This document shows positions 1 through 11,688 of a stretch of DNA of 64,000 nt, in pieces. The notes under the pieces were generated by a model. The model was not told where the DNA came from and ran no database searches. It was given only the letters and a program-made list of their open reading frames with translations. The position numbers and the translations under genes were made by a program. Position 1 is the first letter of the stretch. Each line of letters begins with the position of its first letter. This DNA is from Sambucus nigra (taxonomy: Eukaryota; Streptophyta; Magnoliopsida; Dipsacales; Adoxaceae), in assembly GCA_949130495.1 (NCBI GenBank), contig OX422222.1, positions 104,149,709-104,213,708 of the forward strand, read 5' to 3'.

Positions 1-1
1 G

Positions 2-553
2 TAGGGGTGGCCATAGGCCCGAGGCCCGCCAAGCCCGCCTAATAAAAAAATAGGTCTTGGGTAAGGTGAATAGGCCAGCAAAGCGGGCTAGGAAATTTTT
101 TGTAGGCCCAATTTATATATATACATTTACATACATACATACATATATGTGTGTGTGTGTGTGTGTGTATTAATTTATTATTAAAGTTTAAGACTACAGA
201 GTTATAAATAAATATACATAGTGGGTAACTTTTATAAATATAAAAACACATACTAAGTCTTTTTATGTAGAGTGGGGAACTTTATATATAGACTTTGTAT
301 TATATAAAGTTTAAAACATGTTTTTAATTAAAAAAATAGGTCTTTGATTAAAAAAAAATATTTTTTTTATTTAAAAAAATAATTAACCGGGCTTGGCCAA
401 CGGGCCAGGGTAAAGAGCTTTCAAATCTGGGCGGGATTGGGATTACATAATAAGGCTTGATCTAGGCCCGAGTGGGCTTGTGATAGCTCATAATTTTATA
501 AGATCGACCCGAACCTGATCGGACTGCCCAGGCCTGCCCCATGGACACCCCTA
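2..553. mobile_element. hAT-type miniature inverted-repeat element (MITE)
   Basis: The left end reads taggggtggcca and the right end reads tggacaccccta, imperfect terminal inverted repeats of the hAT type. The 8 bases after the right end are gaacttcg, and the single base visible before the left end is g, consistent with an 8-bp target duplication that is cut by the window edge. The interior is AT-rich, with a GT microsatellite near 148-168 and GC-rich subterminal stretches rich in ggccc. No transposase reading frame is present, so it would depend on an autonomous hAT element elsewhere. It lies in the gag region of a decayed Ty3/gypsy element. Confidence 0.7.
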
Positions 554-569
554 GAACTTCGGAGGAATG

Positions 570-1470
570 ATTTATTCCCCCAATGCCTATCCAACAGCCA
601 CCAATGAAGGAATTTTACGTAGTGTATAAGAATTAACCATACTAACCCAGTAATAACAAAATATTCCTCCACCCCTCATTGATAATGATTTATGAGAAGA
701 AACTCGAAGAATGAATTCCCTTAAGGAATTATTGAGGCAAAACCCCCCAACATTCGTTGGGAAGCCCGTGGTGGTTGAAGTAGAAAGATGGATCCATCAC
801 ACACTTAAAGTAATTAACTTGTAGGAATTAACCTTGAACTTAGGGTAAGATTTAATTCATACGTATTCGAAGGAGAAGCAGATTTCTAATGGCGGTCTAT
901 TTTACGTTCTCGAAACTTAAATAAACTAACCTGGGAGCAGTTTGAAGAAGTCTTTTTAAAAACAAATACTTTTCCGAATGTGTAAAAGATCAAATGACCA
1001 TTTATGACCTGACCCTAGAGTAAAAATAGACAACTATATCCCAGTGTGAGGCTAAGTTTATTAAATTATCCAAATGTGCTCAAGAATACGTGGACACCAA
1101 ACCTAAAAAGTGCGTGCATTTTGAGCGAGATTTATGATAGAACATCAAATCCTTCATAATTCTTTTACAAATTTGAGGCTTTAATCGTATGATTGAAATA
1201 ACCTCCCTTATAGATAAATACTTCACCTCTCCTAACACAATCTGAAACTCTACTCTTCCTCAAAACCATTGTGTTATTAGGAATAAGCCAGATCAACGAG
1301 ATCATCCTTATAACAAGTCTAAGGATGGTGAAGTATTTAGTCATATTCAACACAATAACATTAAAAATTTGATGAGTTGTTATGAATACAACCATGTATG
1401 ACATCTTAGAACACAATGGCATATTTTACACATGTGTCCTCCTTTTATTTCCCCCAACTTTATCAAATCT
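570..1470 (+). pseudogene. Ty3/gypsy gag remnant
   Basis: Read across frames, this stretch has the landmarks of a plant Ty3 capsid. An early segment has a PPTF motif followed by VERW. Near 920-1120 there is a TWEQF-like stretch, then NKYFSECVKDQM and KCAQEYVDTKPKK. Near 1378-1432 there is a worn zinc-knuckle region with CYEYNHV. Stops and frameshifts are frequent. Gag would form the virus-like particle that packages element RNA; this copy cannot be translated. Confidence 0.7.
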
Positions 1471-1739
1471 CATATATAGAATCAAACTAATAACTCTAAT
1501 CGGTTATCGCAACAAAAATCCTCGTGAAAGAGAGCAAGAATTCTCAGAATTCCTCTTTTCTCCCAGCAAAAAATCCAAATTACCACGGTGGGGTCGAATG
1601 TAATCATCCTTTTTATAATATTTATGCACATATATAATTTGATTTTGGATCTACCCATTCTTTCATTAGTTTTTCATGTATGATTCGTCTATAATCATCA
1701 TCTAGTCCATTAGCTCACCCATTTACTATGGAATGCCAA

Positions 1740-1960
1740 CTGGAAAGATGGACATTATTGATAGGATTTATAAATTTGACCCTTTATAGTATGGAACCAG
1801 GACATTAACCATATATTTAATAGTCCTCGACTGAATGGAGTTTGATTTAATAATAGGAATACATATATTATCCTCTAACTTTCCTCACACTGATTTTCAT
1901 GCAAAAATGATGACATTCAAAATATCCCATCAAAGTTCATTTCATTTCCAAGGATAGAAT
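1740..1960 (+). pseudogene. Ty3/gypsy aspartic protease remnant
   Basis: The tail of a retropepsin domain can be read as EFDLIIGIHILSS followed by NFPHTDFHAKMMTF, matching the conserved C-terminal flap and substrate-side region (the I-I-G-x-x-x-L signature) of plant gypsy proteases. The upstream catalytic DTG/DSG motif is not recognisable. It sits between gag and RT as expected. Confidence 0.6.
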
Positions 1961-2020
1961 CCCCATCAACATCTACTTTTTCGAATAAGTGAAAAAGAAA
2001 CCTCCTTTTTTTCAAATATC

Positions 2021-2610
2021 TTGAATAGTTACAAAGATGTTCTTTCGAAAGATTTACCCCGAATTCCCCCACCTCCAGAAATTGAATTTTTTATCAATTT
2101 GTTTCCAAATACGCCCCCTATCTCAATACTCCCTTACCACATGGCCCCTTTAGAATTGAAAGAAATTCGAACACAACTAGATGATCTACTCAGGAAAGGA
2201 TTTATACGCCTCAGTACATCACCTCGGGGAACTCTAATTTTATTCATACGAAATAAAGATGCATCTTTTCTATTATGTATCGATTACCATAAATTGAACC
2301 ATACAGCCATCAAGAACAAATATCCATTGCCTAGAATAAGTGATTCGTTTGACCAGTTGCGAGGGTCAACGAGATTTTAAAAAATTGATTAGATCTTGAT
2401 ACCACCAACTTCGTGTTAAGGAGGAAGACATACCCAAAACCACGTTACAGACAAGATACGACCATTTTGAATTTTTAGTCATGTGTTTTGGATTAACCAA
2501 TGCCCCCGCCACTATCATGGGACTAGTGAATATAATACATTTCCATTTTCTAAATCAGTTTGTGATTGTATTTATAGATGACATATTAATTTAATCCACA
2601 CCCAGACAGA
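2021..2610 (+). pseudogene. Ty3/gypsy reverse transcriptase remnant
   Basis: A 119-residue open stretch (2021-2380) carries the N-terminal RT landmarks DVLSKDLPRIPPPPEIEF, a PYHMAPLELKEI-type segment, GFIRLSTSPRG and the LCIDYHKLN motif, which is close to the usual LCVDYRxLN. After a stop the homology continues to FGLTNAPA and the active-site box [11 protein letters not shown] near 2560-2590, so the catalytic Asp pair survives even though the frame is broken. This domain would copy element RNA into cDNA; here it is a pseudogene. It is followed by a deletion into RNase H. Confidence 0.8.
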
Positions 2611-2749
2611 ACACGGAGAGAACCTATGTAAAGTGTTGGAAACCCTTCATAAATATCAGATTTACGTAAAACTAAGTAAATGCGATTTCCTCATGAAGGA
2701 CTCAGTTGTGTATTGATGCAACATAGGAAAGTTATCGAGTAGGGATCAT

Positions 2750-3020
2750 GAAAATTGAAAATTTATGAGCGTAACTATCCATTACACGACTTGGAACTAG
2801 AAATAGTTGTATTTGCCTTAAAAATTTGAAGATGTTGTCTATATGAGAAGAATTTCAGGTATTTTATGATCATAAGAGTCTTCAGCACATCTTCACACAA
2901 AAGGATATCAACCTTCGGGAGATACTATGGATATAATTTTTAGAGGATTATAAGTTTAACATACTTTACCATCCCGAAAAAGGTAACGTGTTCGTTGATG
3001 CCTTAAGACACAAAGACCAG
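2750..3020 (+). pseudogene. Ty3/gypsy RNase H remnant
   Basis: The segment reads NYPLHDLELEIVVFAL, then a worn region matching the central RNase H block, then a stretch corresponding to the conserved YHPxKxNxVADALSR end (seen as FTIPKKVT and a following LMP). It is riddled with frameshifts. The piece joining it to the RT domain is missing, so there is a deletion near 2610-2750. Confidence 0.55.
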
Positions 3021-3179
3021 GGAAGCCTCCATCGTATGTTTATGTTCTTAGAAAGCAATGGATATTAAAATCAACAATGAGACACCTCCAATAACCAAGT
3101 TATTTAATAAAACATTGTCACTCGCCCCATTCTGAACAAGAAAATCATTAAGCTCCATTACCAAGATGAATTTTTACAT

Positions 3180-3850
3180 TCACAAAAGGAAAAACTTCAA
3201 AATAACCCCGTAGATAAAGATTGGACTTTGGACCTCGAGCTTGGATTAAAATCTATAATTGGAGTATCTATTCCTTACATCCCCTCACTATGTGAAGAAA
3301 TCATACTAGAAGCCCACCATTATATATTCATGACACACATTGGAAGCACCAAGATGTATCACACCCATAAGCAACATTATTCGTGGTTGGGTATGAAGAA
3401 CGATATGCACACTTCATATCAACTTTTTTACCTTACGGATAAGTGAAGATTGAACGACAACACCCCAGCGGTTTACTCCAACCACTCTCCATCTCGAAAT
3501 GTAAATGGGATCATATAACCATGAATCTTGTTAGGGGATTACCCATACCTTCTCAAGAATACAATATAATATGGGTTATCATTGATCATCTTGCAAAATC
3601 TTCCCATTTTCAATCAACCAGATCCACTAATTCCTTCCAAAGACTAAGTGAACTCTACATCGACGAAGTTATTAAAAACAATGCTTCAAAAGGAGTGGTA
3701 TGAATCCAAGTTCATGGAATAATCATCGTTCTTTGATCAAATTCTCCTATAATAATAGTTATCAGACCAGCATTCAGACCACTCCTTATGAAGCTCCCTA
3801 TAGACCACCTTGTCATTCATCATAATGATGGAATGAATCAGGAGAAAATT
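3180..3850 (+). pseudogene. Ty3/gypsy integrase remnant, 5' half
   Basis: An HHCC-type zinc-binding region (EAHHYIFMTHIGSTKMYH near 3307-3363) is followed by the linker SGLLQPLSISKCKWDHI and the start of the catalytic core, ITMNLVRGLP, where the usual first catalytic Asp is now Asn. The segment also has WVIIDHLAKSSHF. The middle of the core is damaged. FSYNNSYQTSIQTTPYEA is readable near 3740-3800. Homology stops at 3855, exactly where another element is inserted, and resumes at 6598. Confidence 0.7.
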
Positions 3851-3858
3851 ACACATGA
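3851..3858. repeat. Direct repeat at insertion site, left copy (acacatga)
   Basis: The 8-mer acacatga occurs here and again at 6598-6605. Between the two lies the insertion that splits the integrase. If the inserted element begins with TG at 3856, the target duplication is the first five bases, acaca. The same strings flank both ends, so the site of entry is unambiguous to within three bases. Confidence 0.75.
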
Positions 3859-6597
3859 TAAGCACCCAAAAGTGTACATTTCATACCCCGAATAGACGTA
3901 TTTTAGTTGCTAATTCTCAACAATAATGGTCTTATACGCGTAAATATTCAATGTGCAGGCTTGATTGCGTTTGCGGTTCAAAAAGCATTATTTCGAGGCA
4001 AATGTGAATCAAATGGAGTTAATTCCCCATTCCTGTAACCTTACCCGAGCCTAAACCTACCCCGCACCCCGTGTGTGTTTAGTTTGTGCCTTTTTATATA
4101 TTTTTTTAGATTATTAGTTTGAGTCGTTTTATTTTTAAAGTTTATTTTTTATTTATTTAGTATTTTCTAGATTTTGTTTTTTTTCTATTTTTTTTATTAG
4201 TATAATTTTATTTTATTTAGATTTTTAATTAGTTTTATTTTATTAGAATTAGTTTTTTTTAGGATTTCATTTCTAGATTTATTAGGTTTTACATTTTTTA
4301 AGGATTTTAGTTTTTAGTTTAATAGATTTCTATTTTTATTGTTATTTCTTTTTAGATTTATTTTTAATTTGTGTCTTTTATATTCTTTATTTGGGATTTT
4401 AGTTTTTTTAGATTTTTAATGTTTATTTTTATTTCTTTTTATTTTTAAGATTAGTTCTTAGTAGTTTACTTGATTTTTATTTTTAGTTTGGTTTAGTTTG
4501 TCTTAATTTTTATTTTTAATATTTTATTTATCGTCTTTTTATTTTTAGATTAGAATTTTACTAGATTTTATTAGTTTTATGTTTTTTTTAGTTAGGTTGT
4601 GTTATTTTTATAAGGGTACAAATCAAACACACATACACCTTAATTCCATACAAACTTATACACCCAAGTAAACATACACACCAAACCTACCCTACACTCA
4701 CCTACACTTAACTAACCCCTCACCCTCACACACCATCCCCTACACCTCACCCACACACAACCCTAACCAATCATCGTCTTCAACTTCCATCACATTCTCT
4801 CTCTCTCTCCAAACTCCATTGCCACAAAACCCAACTACCTTCTCATACCACCAAACCCACCTTATACCTCTCTCATCCTCCATTAAAACAACTCACCAAA
4901 CTCCCTTAAACCACTACTCATTTCATTCACCGGACCCGTGAACCACCTTCCCAAAACCCGTTTCCAAGTCGGCGTTCAAACCGTAAACCCATGACCCGAC
5001 GACGAAGCTCCGGTGCACCCATCAACCTCCAACCCGCGACCTACTGCCCCACGTGCCCCCAACTCCGACGATCGGACCAACTAAGCCCAAATGTGACCCG
5101 CCAAACCCCTTTCGACACCTCCACTCCAATCGGATCATCCCATCTCGCCGCCCGTCCACCTGCTATACTCGAAAACCGAGAAGCCCGAACATGTCCAGCT
5201 GGCAATCTCCGACCCAATGAACCCTAAGGCAACCCCCAACCCGATTTTGACTACCCATTCTCCCAGGCCATTTCAAACCTCACAAAGCTATACGATTTCC
5301 ACCTGCATAAATCCATACACAAAACAATCGAATTCCCCACATGTCTTATTAACCCATTTAACCTTTTTTCCTATTATCCCCCTAACTACATCTTTTAACC
5401 CTTATACCCAAAATACCCCATAACCAAATCTGATTTTAATTCCCTCATCCATATTACCTCACACCTCTCAAACCTCATGTGCACACACCCCATTTCCATG
5501 CACACTAAAACATTAACTCCCCAATTTACCCCTAGCTTCCACGTGCCTTAATATAAAAGAAGACTTTGGCCATTTTGAAGAGGATCTCAAATTTAGTTTT
5601 TAAGCTTTGTGTGAAAAAATTCTCTCCATCCCTCTATATTTAGTATTTGCATTTTTAGTATATATCTCAATATAACGGTGTGTAGTGAAATTTATCTCTT
5701 GGATAAATTCAACCCCACCCCTCTATGATGAATTTTTGCATTTTTAGCAATTATTTCAAAATAGAGTGATGTAGTTAAATCCATCCCTTATGGGAGGTAT
5801 ATTCTAATCCATTCCTTTATGTTGAGATTTTGCATTTTTAGCAATTATCTCAATATTAAGTAATGATTTAGAATTTATTTCTTTCGATGAGATCTAATGT
5901 ACAATTTTATATTAATAGGATTTGCACTTTTAGCAAATCTCTTTTATTATTTAATGTTCCATTATGAATTCATCCATTATCTTCTTTTTTTTTTTTGTAA
6001 TTTTCATTTTAGATTCAATAAATACATTAGTGAGGGATTATGATTGAGGGATTTTTGATATAAAATTGAAGATTCGATTTGAATTCAATGCTTAAATGGG
6101 TTTGATCTCCTACTCTTGATTGCTTTTAGTTTAATCCTCACATGCACTTTTTTGTACACTTTTATTTTTATTTTTTTTGGATGATGATTACTGAGGGCCG
6201 ATCTCCCATTTATAGGATGAAATATTGAAACCCTCATAAGTCCAGTTTTGTTAGTTTACTTATTAGGACAATTTTATTTATCTCACTTTTCTTAAATTAA
6301 CTTTTACTTCTTAATTAGTAGTTATAAAAATTAGTATAGTTAGTTAGTTAAAAAATCCCTTGAAAAATCCATAAAAAGTATAAATAACAAATATATAAAA
6401 ATAATAATAAAATGCAAATGAATTTACACATATGGCTTCGCTTATTTTTTGTTTCACCCTTAGATTTGGATTGATACCTCACTTACTGCCATATTCTAGT
6501 TTTTCTCTACTTTTATAGGTTTGTGAAGATTTTTGATGGAAAGAGGAATTGCACAACGACAAATACAATAGAGATGCAATTTTTTCTGTTTATTAAC
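3856..6597. mobile_element. 2.74-kb LTR-like non-coding insertion (solo LTR or LARD-like)
   Basis: The insert starts tgataagcacccaaaagtg and ends at 6597, flanked by direct repeats. It has no recognisable coding region. Its zones are a T-rich tract (about 4080-4600), a C/A-rich leader-like tract (about 4610-5560), four imperfect copies of a roughly 92-bp repeat (5649-5940) and a mixed AT-rich tail. Size, TG start and 5-bp-type duplication suit a large solo LTR from an LTR retrotransposon. The right end is AC rather than CA, so the exact border or LTR identity is not settled. Short open frames within it show no known domain. Confidence 0.6.
5649..5940. repeat. Imperfect tandem repeat, about 92 bp x 4
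   Basis: The core gcatttttagcaattatctc, or a close variant of it, recurs at 5649, 5738, 5832 and 5924, giving spacings of 89, 94 and 92 bases. The intervening sequence also aligns loosely (atccctcta, gatgaatt and similar). The array lies inside the LTR-like insertion. Confidence 0.6.
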
Positions 6598-7165
6598 ACA
6601 CATGAACCCAAAATCATCGTTGAAATCATAAAAATCATACGCCTTGTTCGAGAAAAATTACATTCAGCCCAGAGTCCACAAAATATTTATGCCCGCACTC
6701 GCCTAAAGACCATAGAATTCCAAGTAAATAATAAAGTATTCTTACGAGTATTTCCAAGAACGGGTATAAATAGATTTGGAAAATGAGGAGAATTAGAACC
6801 TCACTACATTGATACCTTTAGAGTTATCGAATGTATTTGACATGTAGCATATCATTTAGAATTATCTCCTGAACTATCCAATCTCCATGATGTGTTTTAT
6901 GTTTCACAATCACGAATATACATCACTGATCCAAGTCACAACATTACTTGGAATGATAATATGACTTAATTCAATCAAGAGATTGAAGAAATCCCTATTT
7001 AGAATATCAACTGACAAGAAAAAGCTCTCCAACAAAAAGTCATACCAGTAGTTAAAAAATTTTGGTGACACCATGGAACCGAAGAGGCAACATGGGAAAC
7101 AGAAGACACTATGAGACAACAATACTCCACGCTTTTTCCATATAATTTGGAGGATGAATGTTTTT
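6598..7165 (+). pseudogene. Ty3/gypsy integrase remnant, 3' half with C-terminal module
   Basis: Homology resumes immediately after the insertion. The order is a polyamine-like block (IIKIIRLVREKLHSAQSPQ), FQVNNKVFLRVFPRTGINRFGK, an HDVFYVSQ-type segment, and a terminal GTEEATWETEDTMRQQY segment typical of the integrase C-terminal or chromodomain-like tail. Several in-frame stops are present (for example right after FGK at 6784). The stretch ends just before the polypurine tract. Confidence 0.75.
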
Positions 7166-7177
7166 AGGTGGGAAGAA
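7166..7177 (+). other. Polypurine tract of decayed gypsy element
   Basis: aggtgggaagaa lies directly after the last integrase homology and directly before a tgta start, the expected place and composition for the plus-strand primer. Confidence 0.55.
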
Positions 7178-10032
7178 TGTAAAAAAGTACACTAATATAC
7201 TTTAAACATTCCTTTAGTCCCTAGAATAGATAAAATATTCCAAATAAACCCTAGACTTTTATCAAATTACAAAAATGCCCCTAAAGGAAAAAATAGATTA
7301 ACTTACACTCTCCTATAACAATTAAACCCCAACTTTCACTCAAAGTTTAATCAAATCACTTTTATTTTGTATGAATATCAAGAACCAATCCATTAGGTTT
7401 AAATGAATTGCACATAAGTCCCTAAACTTTCATGAAATGGTTTCAAAGCCCTAAAACTAATAGAAAACTATCCAAGGACCAAAACTAAAAACTAAACTTT
7501 GTTACCCTTTCCCTCATTATGACATGGCACCAGTTGGATTGCTAGGATGGGTTGTACCGCGTGGGGTATCCATGGTACCTATTTACCATACACATAAGCC
7601 TTGGTGAAACTTTTTCCATTTCCACCAAACTCCACCTCTAAGACCACCAATAAACTCCTCCCAACGGACCCAATAAACACCCCCTCACCTCAGTAAAAGC
7701 TCATCCTAGCTGAGACCTTTTCCATTGAAAATTTTAGAGTTTTTGAATTTTTTGTATCATGCTTGAATGTTTGTCTCTTCAATTTTGTTATGCTGGTGTA
7801 TATATATATATAATGGATTTATGCTTTTACGTGTTACTTGACGTGTTTATGCACTGAAATAGCTCAAAAACCTTAAAACACCATTAAAGTGTGACCTTCA
7901 ATGGTGAATTCTTCTTCTATGACTTTGAACTGGTTTCAAAGTGAGGTAAGTTGATCTTAGGTTCTTAGGAACCTAGGTGAGAGGTTTAATTAAACAAAGA
8001 ACAAGTTTTAATGTCTCAAATCATAGCTTAAAGTTTTCAGGTAGGGTTAGATTACAAATTCAAGAGCTTTACTCAACCAAAATACCTAAAACTAGGTTTG
8101 TTTTGCTAGATTTTAAACATATAACAAAAACAGTGTAATGTCGAAACAAGAATCACGGATTTAAGTCACTTACGTTTTGTCCAATTTTCTTTATTCTTAT
8201 AGAAACTCAATAGCTCAATTTATCCCACCAATATTATTGAAACCAATACGGTTGGATTCCTTTTCAATAATTAGGTAATTTTCATTCAGGAACCAATGTA
8301 AATGGATTCCTAAAACATCTCAAATTTAATGTCAAATTTTTAAAACCATAGAGTCAAATGATCGAAGGTTGAAGATGAGTGGGTTACACGCGCACGAGTG
8401 AGAGTCAAACCAAGGGTGTGAAATACTTGGCTGAGTGTGTGAGGGCAGGTCTAAAATAAAAAAAATATAATTTTTTTTTAGAATTTTTTTTTAATTATGA
8501 ACAAAATGGTATATTAGATCTTCCTGTTTGGATCCTAGGAAAGCATTTTCTCAAGAAAACTGATTTAAGGTTTAAAATTAAGTTTCAACTTACACATAAC
8601 CCCCTGACCAGTTTTCCAAGTATCTCAAAACACCTCCATAATTTTTCTATAGATTTCATAGTTCAAATAAAGCTATTTTGGCTCCTGTCATTCGATCCAA
8701 ATCCAACTAGAAATAAATCAAAAAGTTATTCTGCAATGTTTTTAAAATTATACATTATACCATCTAAGTTATTTTTACACTGAAACTTCTTACAAGTTAG
8801 TATCCTACTACATTATATAAACATTCTTTCAGGCCTATATGACCAACTTACACTCTTTTAGATTTCAGACTATCCAGTCGACCTCAGTGAATTAAAGGCA
8901 CAAACTCAAAATTCAAAAATTCAAAGTAAGTGATTTTAATTTCAGTATTAAAAAAATTAATCTTATGTCTTTCGCAATTACTGATTATTATATCATTATG
9001 TGATAATGTTCAAGTCATATTTCAAATATGAACTCATTTGTTCATTTCATGTTTATTTCGTATATTAATTTTGCTGATAATTGAGTTACCGCTAAAACCA
9101 ATAAACTGTTATATATTACGACTTCAGTAAAAGACACTAAAATCTTTTGTTTACCCTTAATTGTGGTATAGCCCTATAGCCTACTACAATATATTCATAT
9201 TACCCTACAATTTATGACTATTATCAGTGAAACCCATAGTAGTATATTGTAGGATTCAAGGATTTGGCCCCGATATACCAGGTAGTTCTAATTTGCCTGC
9301 AGGACTCCATTATTGAGTTCTTAGTTTTTCTTTGCAACATACGTATGACTCCCACTATAGCGAAGTGTCTCGAGCCTTCATTAGGATTATTATTCCCCAA
9401 TTATTTTTATATTGCATGTCCAAGTATATATTGGTTATCTTGTCACAGTCTGAACCCTTATTTTGTTACACTCCACTATACTATCCATTTGCATATCATT
9501 AAACGCTAGTAAATCCCTGACAGTTCTATGATATTTTAGTTGCCTCCAGATTTTTTTAACATCAATTTCAAATCCAATTACTCTCTAACCATACATTTTC
9601 TCCCATACCTTGTGTAAAAATAAAAATGATCTACTTGGCATGTTTACTTAATTGTTATCCTTCCAGATGGATAATGTACCTGAAGAAGATGAAATACTTC
9701 CTGCATGCCTGGACTTATTTCTATTTTACCTTAAAAAATCTTCTTGGTTATGTAAATATGGGTGGTATTAGGCAAATATAGTTGTCCCCGTTGGAATATC
9801 TACATTACAACTTATCAACTCTTATAATTTTCGAATGTTTTCTTCCAGTTTTACCTTATATTTGGCATATATGAATAAATTGTGTATTTCAGTTTATTTC
9901 AGACTCAGCTATGTTATAAGACGCTAAGCATCTCTCAAATAAAAATATTTTAATTTTAGCCGACTTTAATTTATTTGTTATATTTATTTACTCTTAACTT
10001 CCCATTAAAACATAGAATTCGAAGATGTGACA
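7178..10032 (+). mobile_element. Probable 3' LTR of decayed gypsy element
   Basis: The stretch starts tgtaaaaaagtacac right after the polypurine tract. I place its end at a ..gatgtgaca just before tattacaaatt, giving 2855 bp, a usual length for chromovirus LTRs. It is AT-rich with no coding region. The left border is well supported by context. The right border is an estimate, because no second LTR is available for comparison. Confidence 0.45.
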
Positions 10033-11078
10033 TATTACAAATTAGAATCCTTAATATATTTTACAAAAAAAATAAATCTACTTATAGAAAGTATCTAAAA
10101 AAAATTCCATGTTTGGGTTGTCATCCAAAATGAATTGAGATTTAGTAGGAGCTGCCAGGTCATCCACTCCACTGGTTAGACTTTTTGGCCCATGTAAGAT
10201 TACTGATCACAATTTGTTTTTGATCTACCCAAAGTAAAACCTTGCTTGAGATTTCAAATGCTCAAACAAAAGGCTCATCTTTCATATTCTCCTTAATCTT
10301 CATCTTAGACACGTCAATTATTATGAAACTAGTATCCTATTAAACATTACAAGAGTTTTATCCTTAGATCTTACCCAATAATAGTAAAACATAATCTCTT
10401 TAAAATATATATAGTATAATTGAAAAATGTTATGAATTACACCGTAGTAAGACATTTCAGCTTCAACGAGGTTTTGTCTTGGCATTCACCCTGAAATATA
10501 TAAGAGCCTTATATGAAATGCCAACATTTTGTAACAATGTATTTTTCTTATATGAACACGGCAAGAATACATAACTATTCAGTTAATACTTATCATAGTG
10601 ATGTTACATGAAATTAGTTCTAGTAGACTGTTGTGAAAGCCGTAAATGTGGCATTACCAATCTTCACCAACTAAAATTATGGATTACATATGTTAATTAG
10701 ATAAGCTTTCAAGATTGAATTATTTATCATTTAATAATAATCGTTTGACGTAGTTATTAACTCCTATGACACCCAAAGTGTAAATTCATTCTCTAAATGC
10801 AAAACCGTCCTTCATTCTTTGTTATGCCTGGACGCGTCATATTTTATACACTATATGGCAAAATTTATCAAGAAGGTATCAAGTATGTAATTTAACAACA
10901 TAAAGTAAAATAACGACAAGAACTTAATCTCTCCATTCGTTGACATCTTAATGAGCTTCAAACATATAATGCATCACTTCCTCATATTGCAAACTCATTA
11001 GTTTAAATCGTTTGTCGATGACTTGAGCAGCCTCATTGGCGAACTAGTATCTATCATCTACAATGTTAGGGTTTGGCA
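10033..11078. other. AT-rich intergenic stretch, nothing recognised
   Basis: No reading frame, repeat or terminus was recognised on either strand. Confidence 0.5.
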
Positions 11079-11300
11079 CACTACAAGAAAAATAGTCATT
11101 TATGCCACTTTTAAATTTGTCGTTATGTCGCATAAGCTTTAAATAAGATAAATAACATTTTCATAGTATCATTTATCACAGTTTAAGTATAAGGCTCATC
11201 TTTTTCAACATTTATAATAAAAATGAGATAAATAAAATAGAATTTATATTGGATTATATAAAACTGTGATAAATAACACCTCAAACTCCTCGCGGTTTAA
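11079..11300 (+). mobile_element. Orphan CACTA (En/Spm-type) terminus
   Basis: cactacaagaaaaatagtc is a canonical plant CACTA terminal inverted repeat. It is followed by repeated subterminal words around gataaataac (near 11144, 11229 and 11267) in the manner of transposase-binding subterminal repeats. I did not find a matching ttcttgtagtg end downstream, so only one end is retained, or the other end has decayed. Confidence 0.6.
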
Positions 11301-11409
11301 CCAAAAAATGACATAAAATCGAAAAACAAGCGGGTTACTAATTTTCATTTCGCCCACTAACCCATCGAGAGTTTTTCATTTCCCTCTAGATACCTCTTTC
11401 TCTACCAAA

Positions 11410-11412
<3 letters not shown>

Positions 11413-11455
<43 letters not shown>
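11413..11455. repeat. CT microsatellite
   Basis: An uninterrupted run of ct dinucleotides of about 40 bases. Confidence 0.9.
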
Positions 11456-11459
<4 letters not shown>

Positions 11460-11688
11460 AGTGCTCCATGATGACTTTTTTTTTCACTTTCTCTATGAGC
11501 TATCGATGATGTCACCTCTCTTCAAACCCCATCGCCTCCTCTCTTATGCAACTATCTCTTCCACAATTAACCTGCCATCTATTTTTAATCCAGTCGTCGC
11601 CACAATCAACCGCTTATCTTGGAAATTGAGGTTTCACGAGACATTCAATCAAACAGGGGAAACGTATGCATCTTCAGATTTGTTTTAA

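Larger units (their letters stand above)
560..10032 (+). mobile_element. Decayed Ty3/gypsy retrotransposon (chromovirus/Tekay-like), 5' end missing
   Basis: Remnants appear in the Ty3/gypsy order on the plus strand: gag (about 570-1470), protease (about 1740-1960), reverse transcriptase (2021-2610), RNase H (about 2750-3020), integrase (about 3180-3850 and 6598-7165), a polypurine tract (7166-7177) and a long 3' LTR (7178-10032). Every domain has many stops and frameshifts, and the RT to RNase H interval is deleted, so this is an old inactive copy. The 5' LTR and the start of gag lie left of the window. A separate 2.7-kb element interrupts the integrase, and a hAT MITE interrupts gag. Confidence 0.8.

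Noticed and set aside
5217..5423. Pro/Thr-rich frames in the LTR-like insertion as a gene
   Set aside because: Composition follows the C/A-rich tract; there is no domain and the two frames are short.
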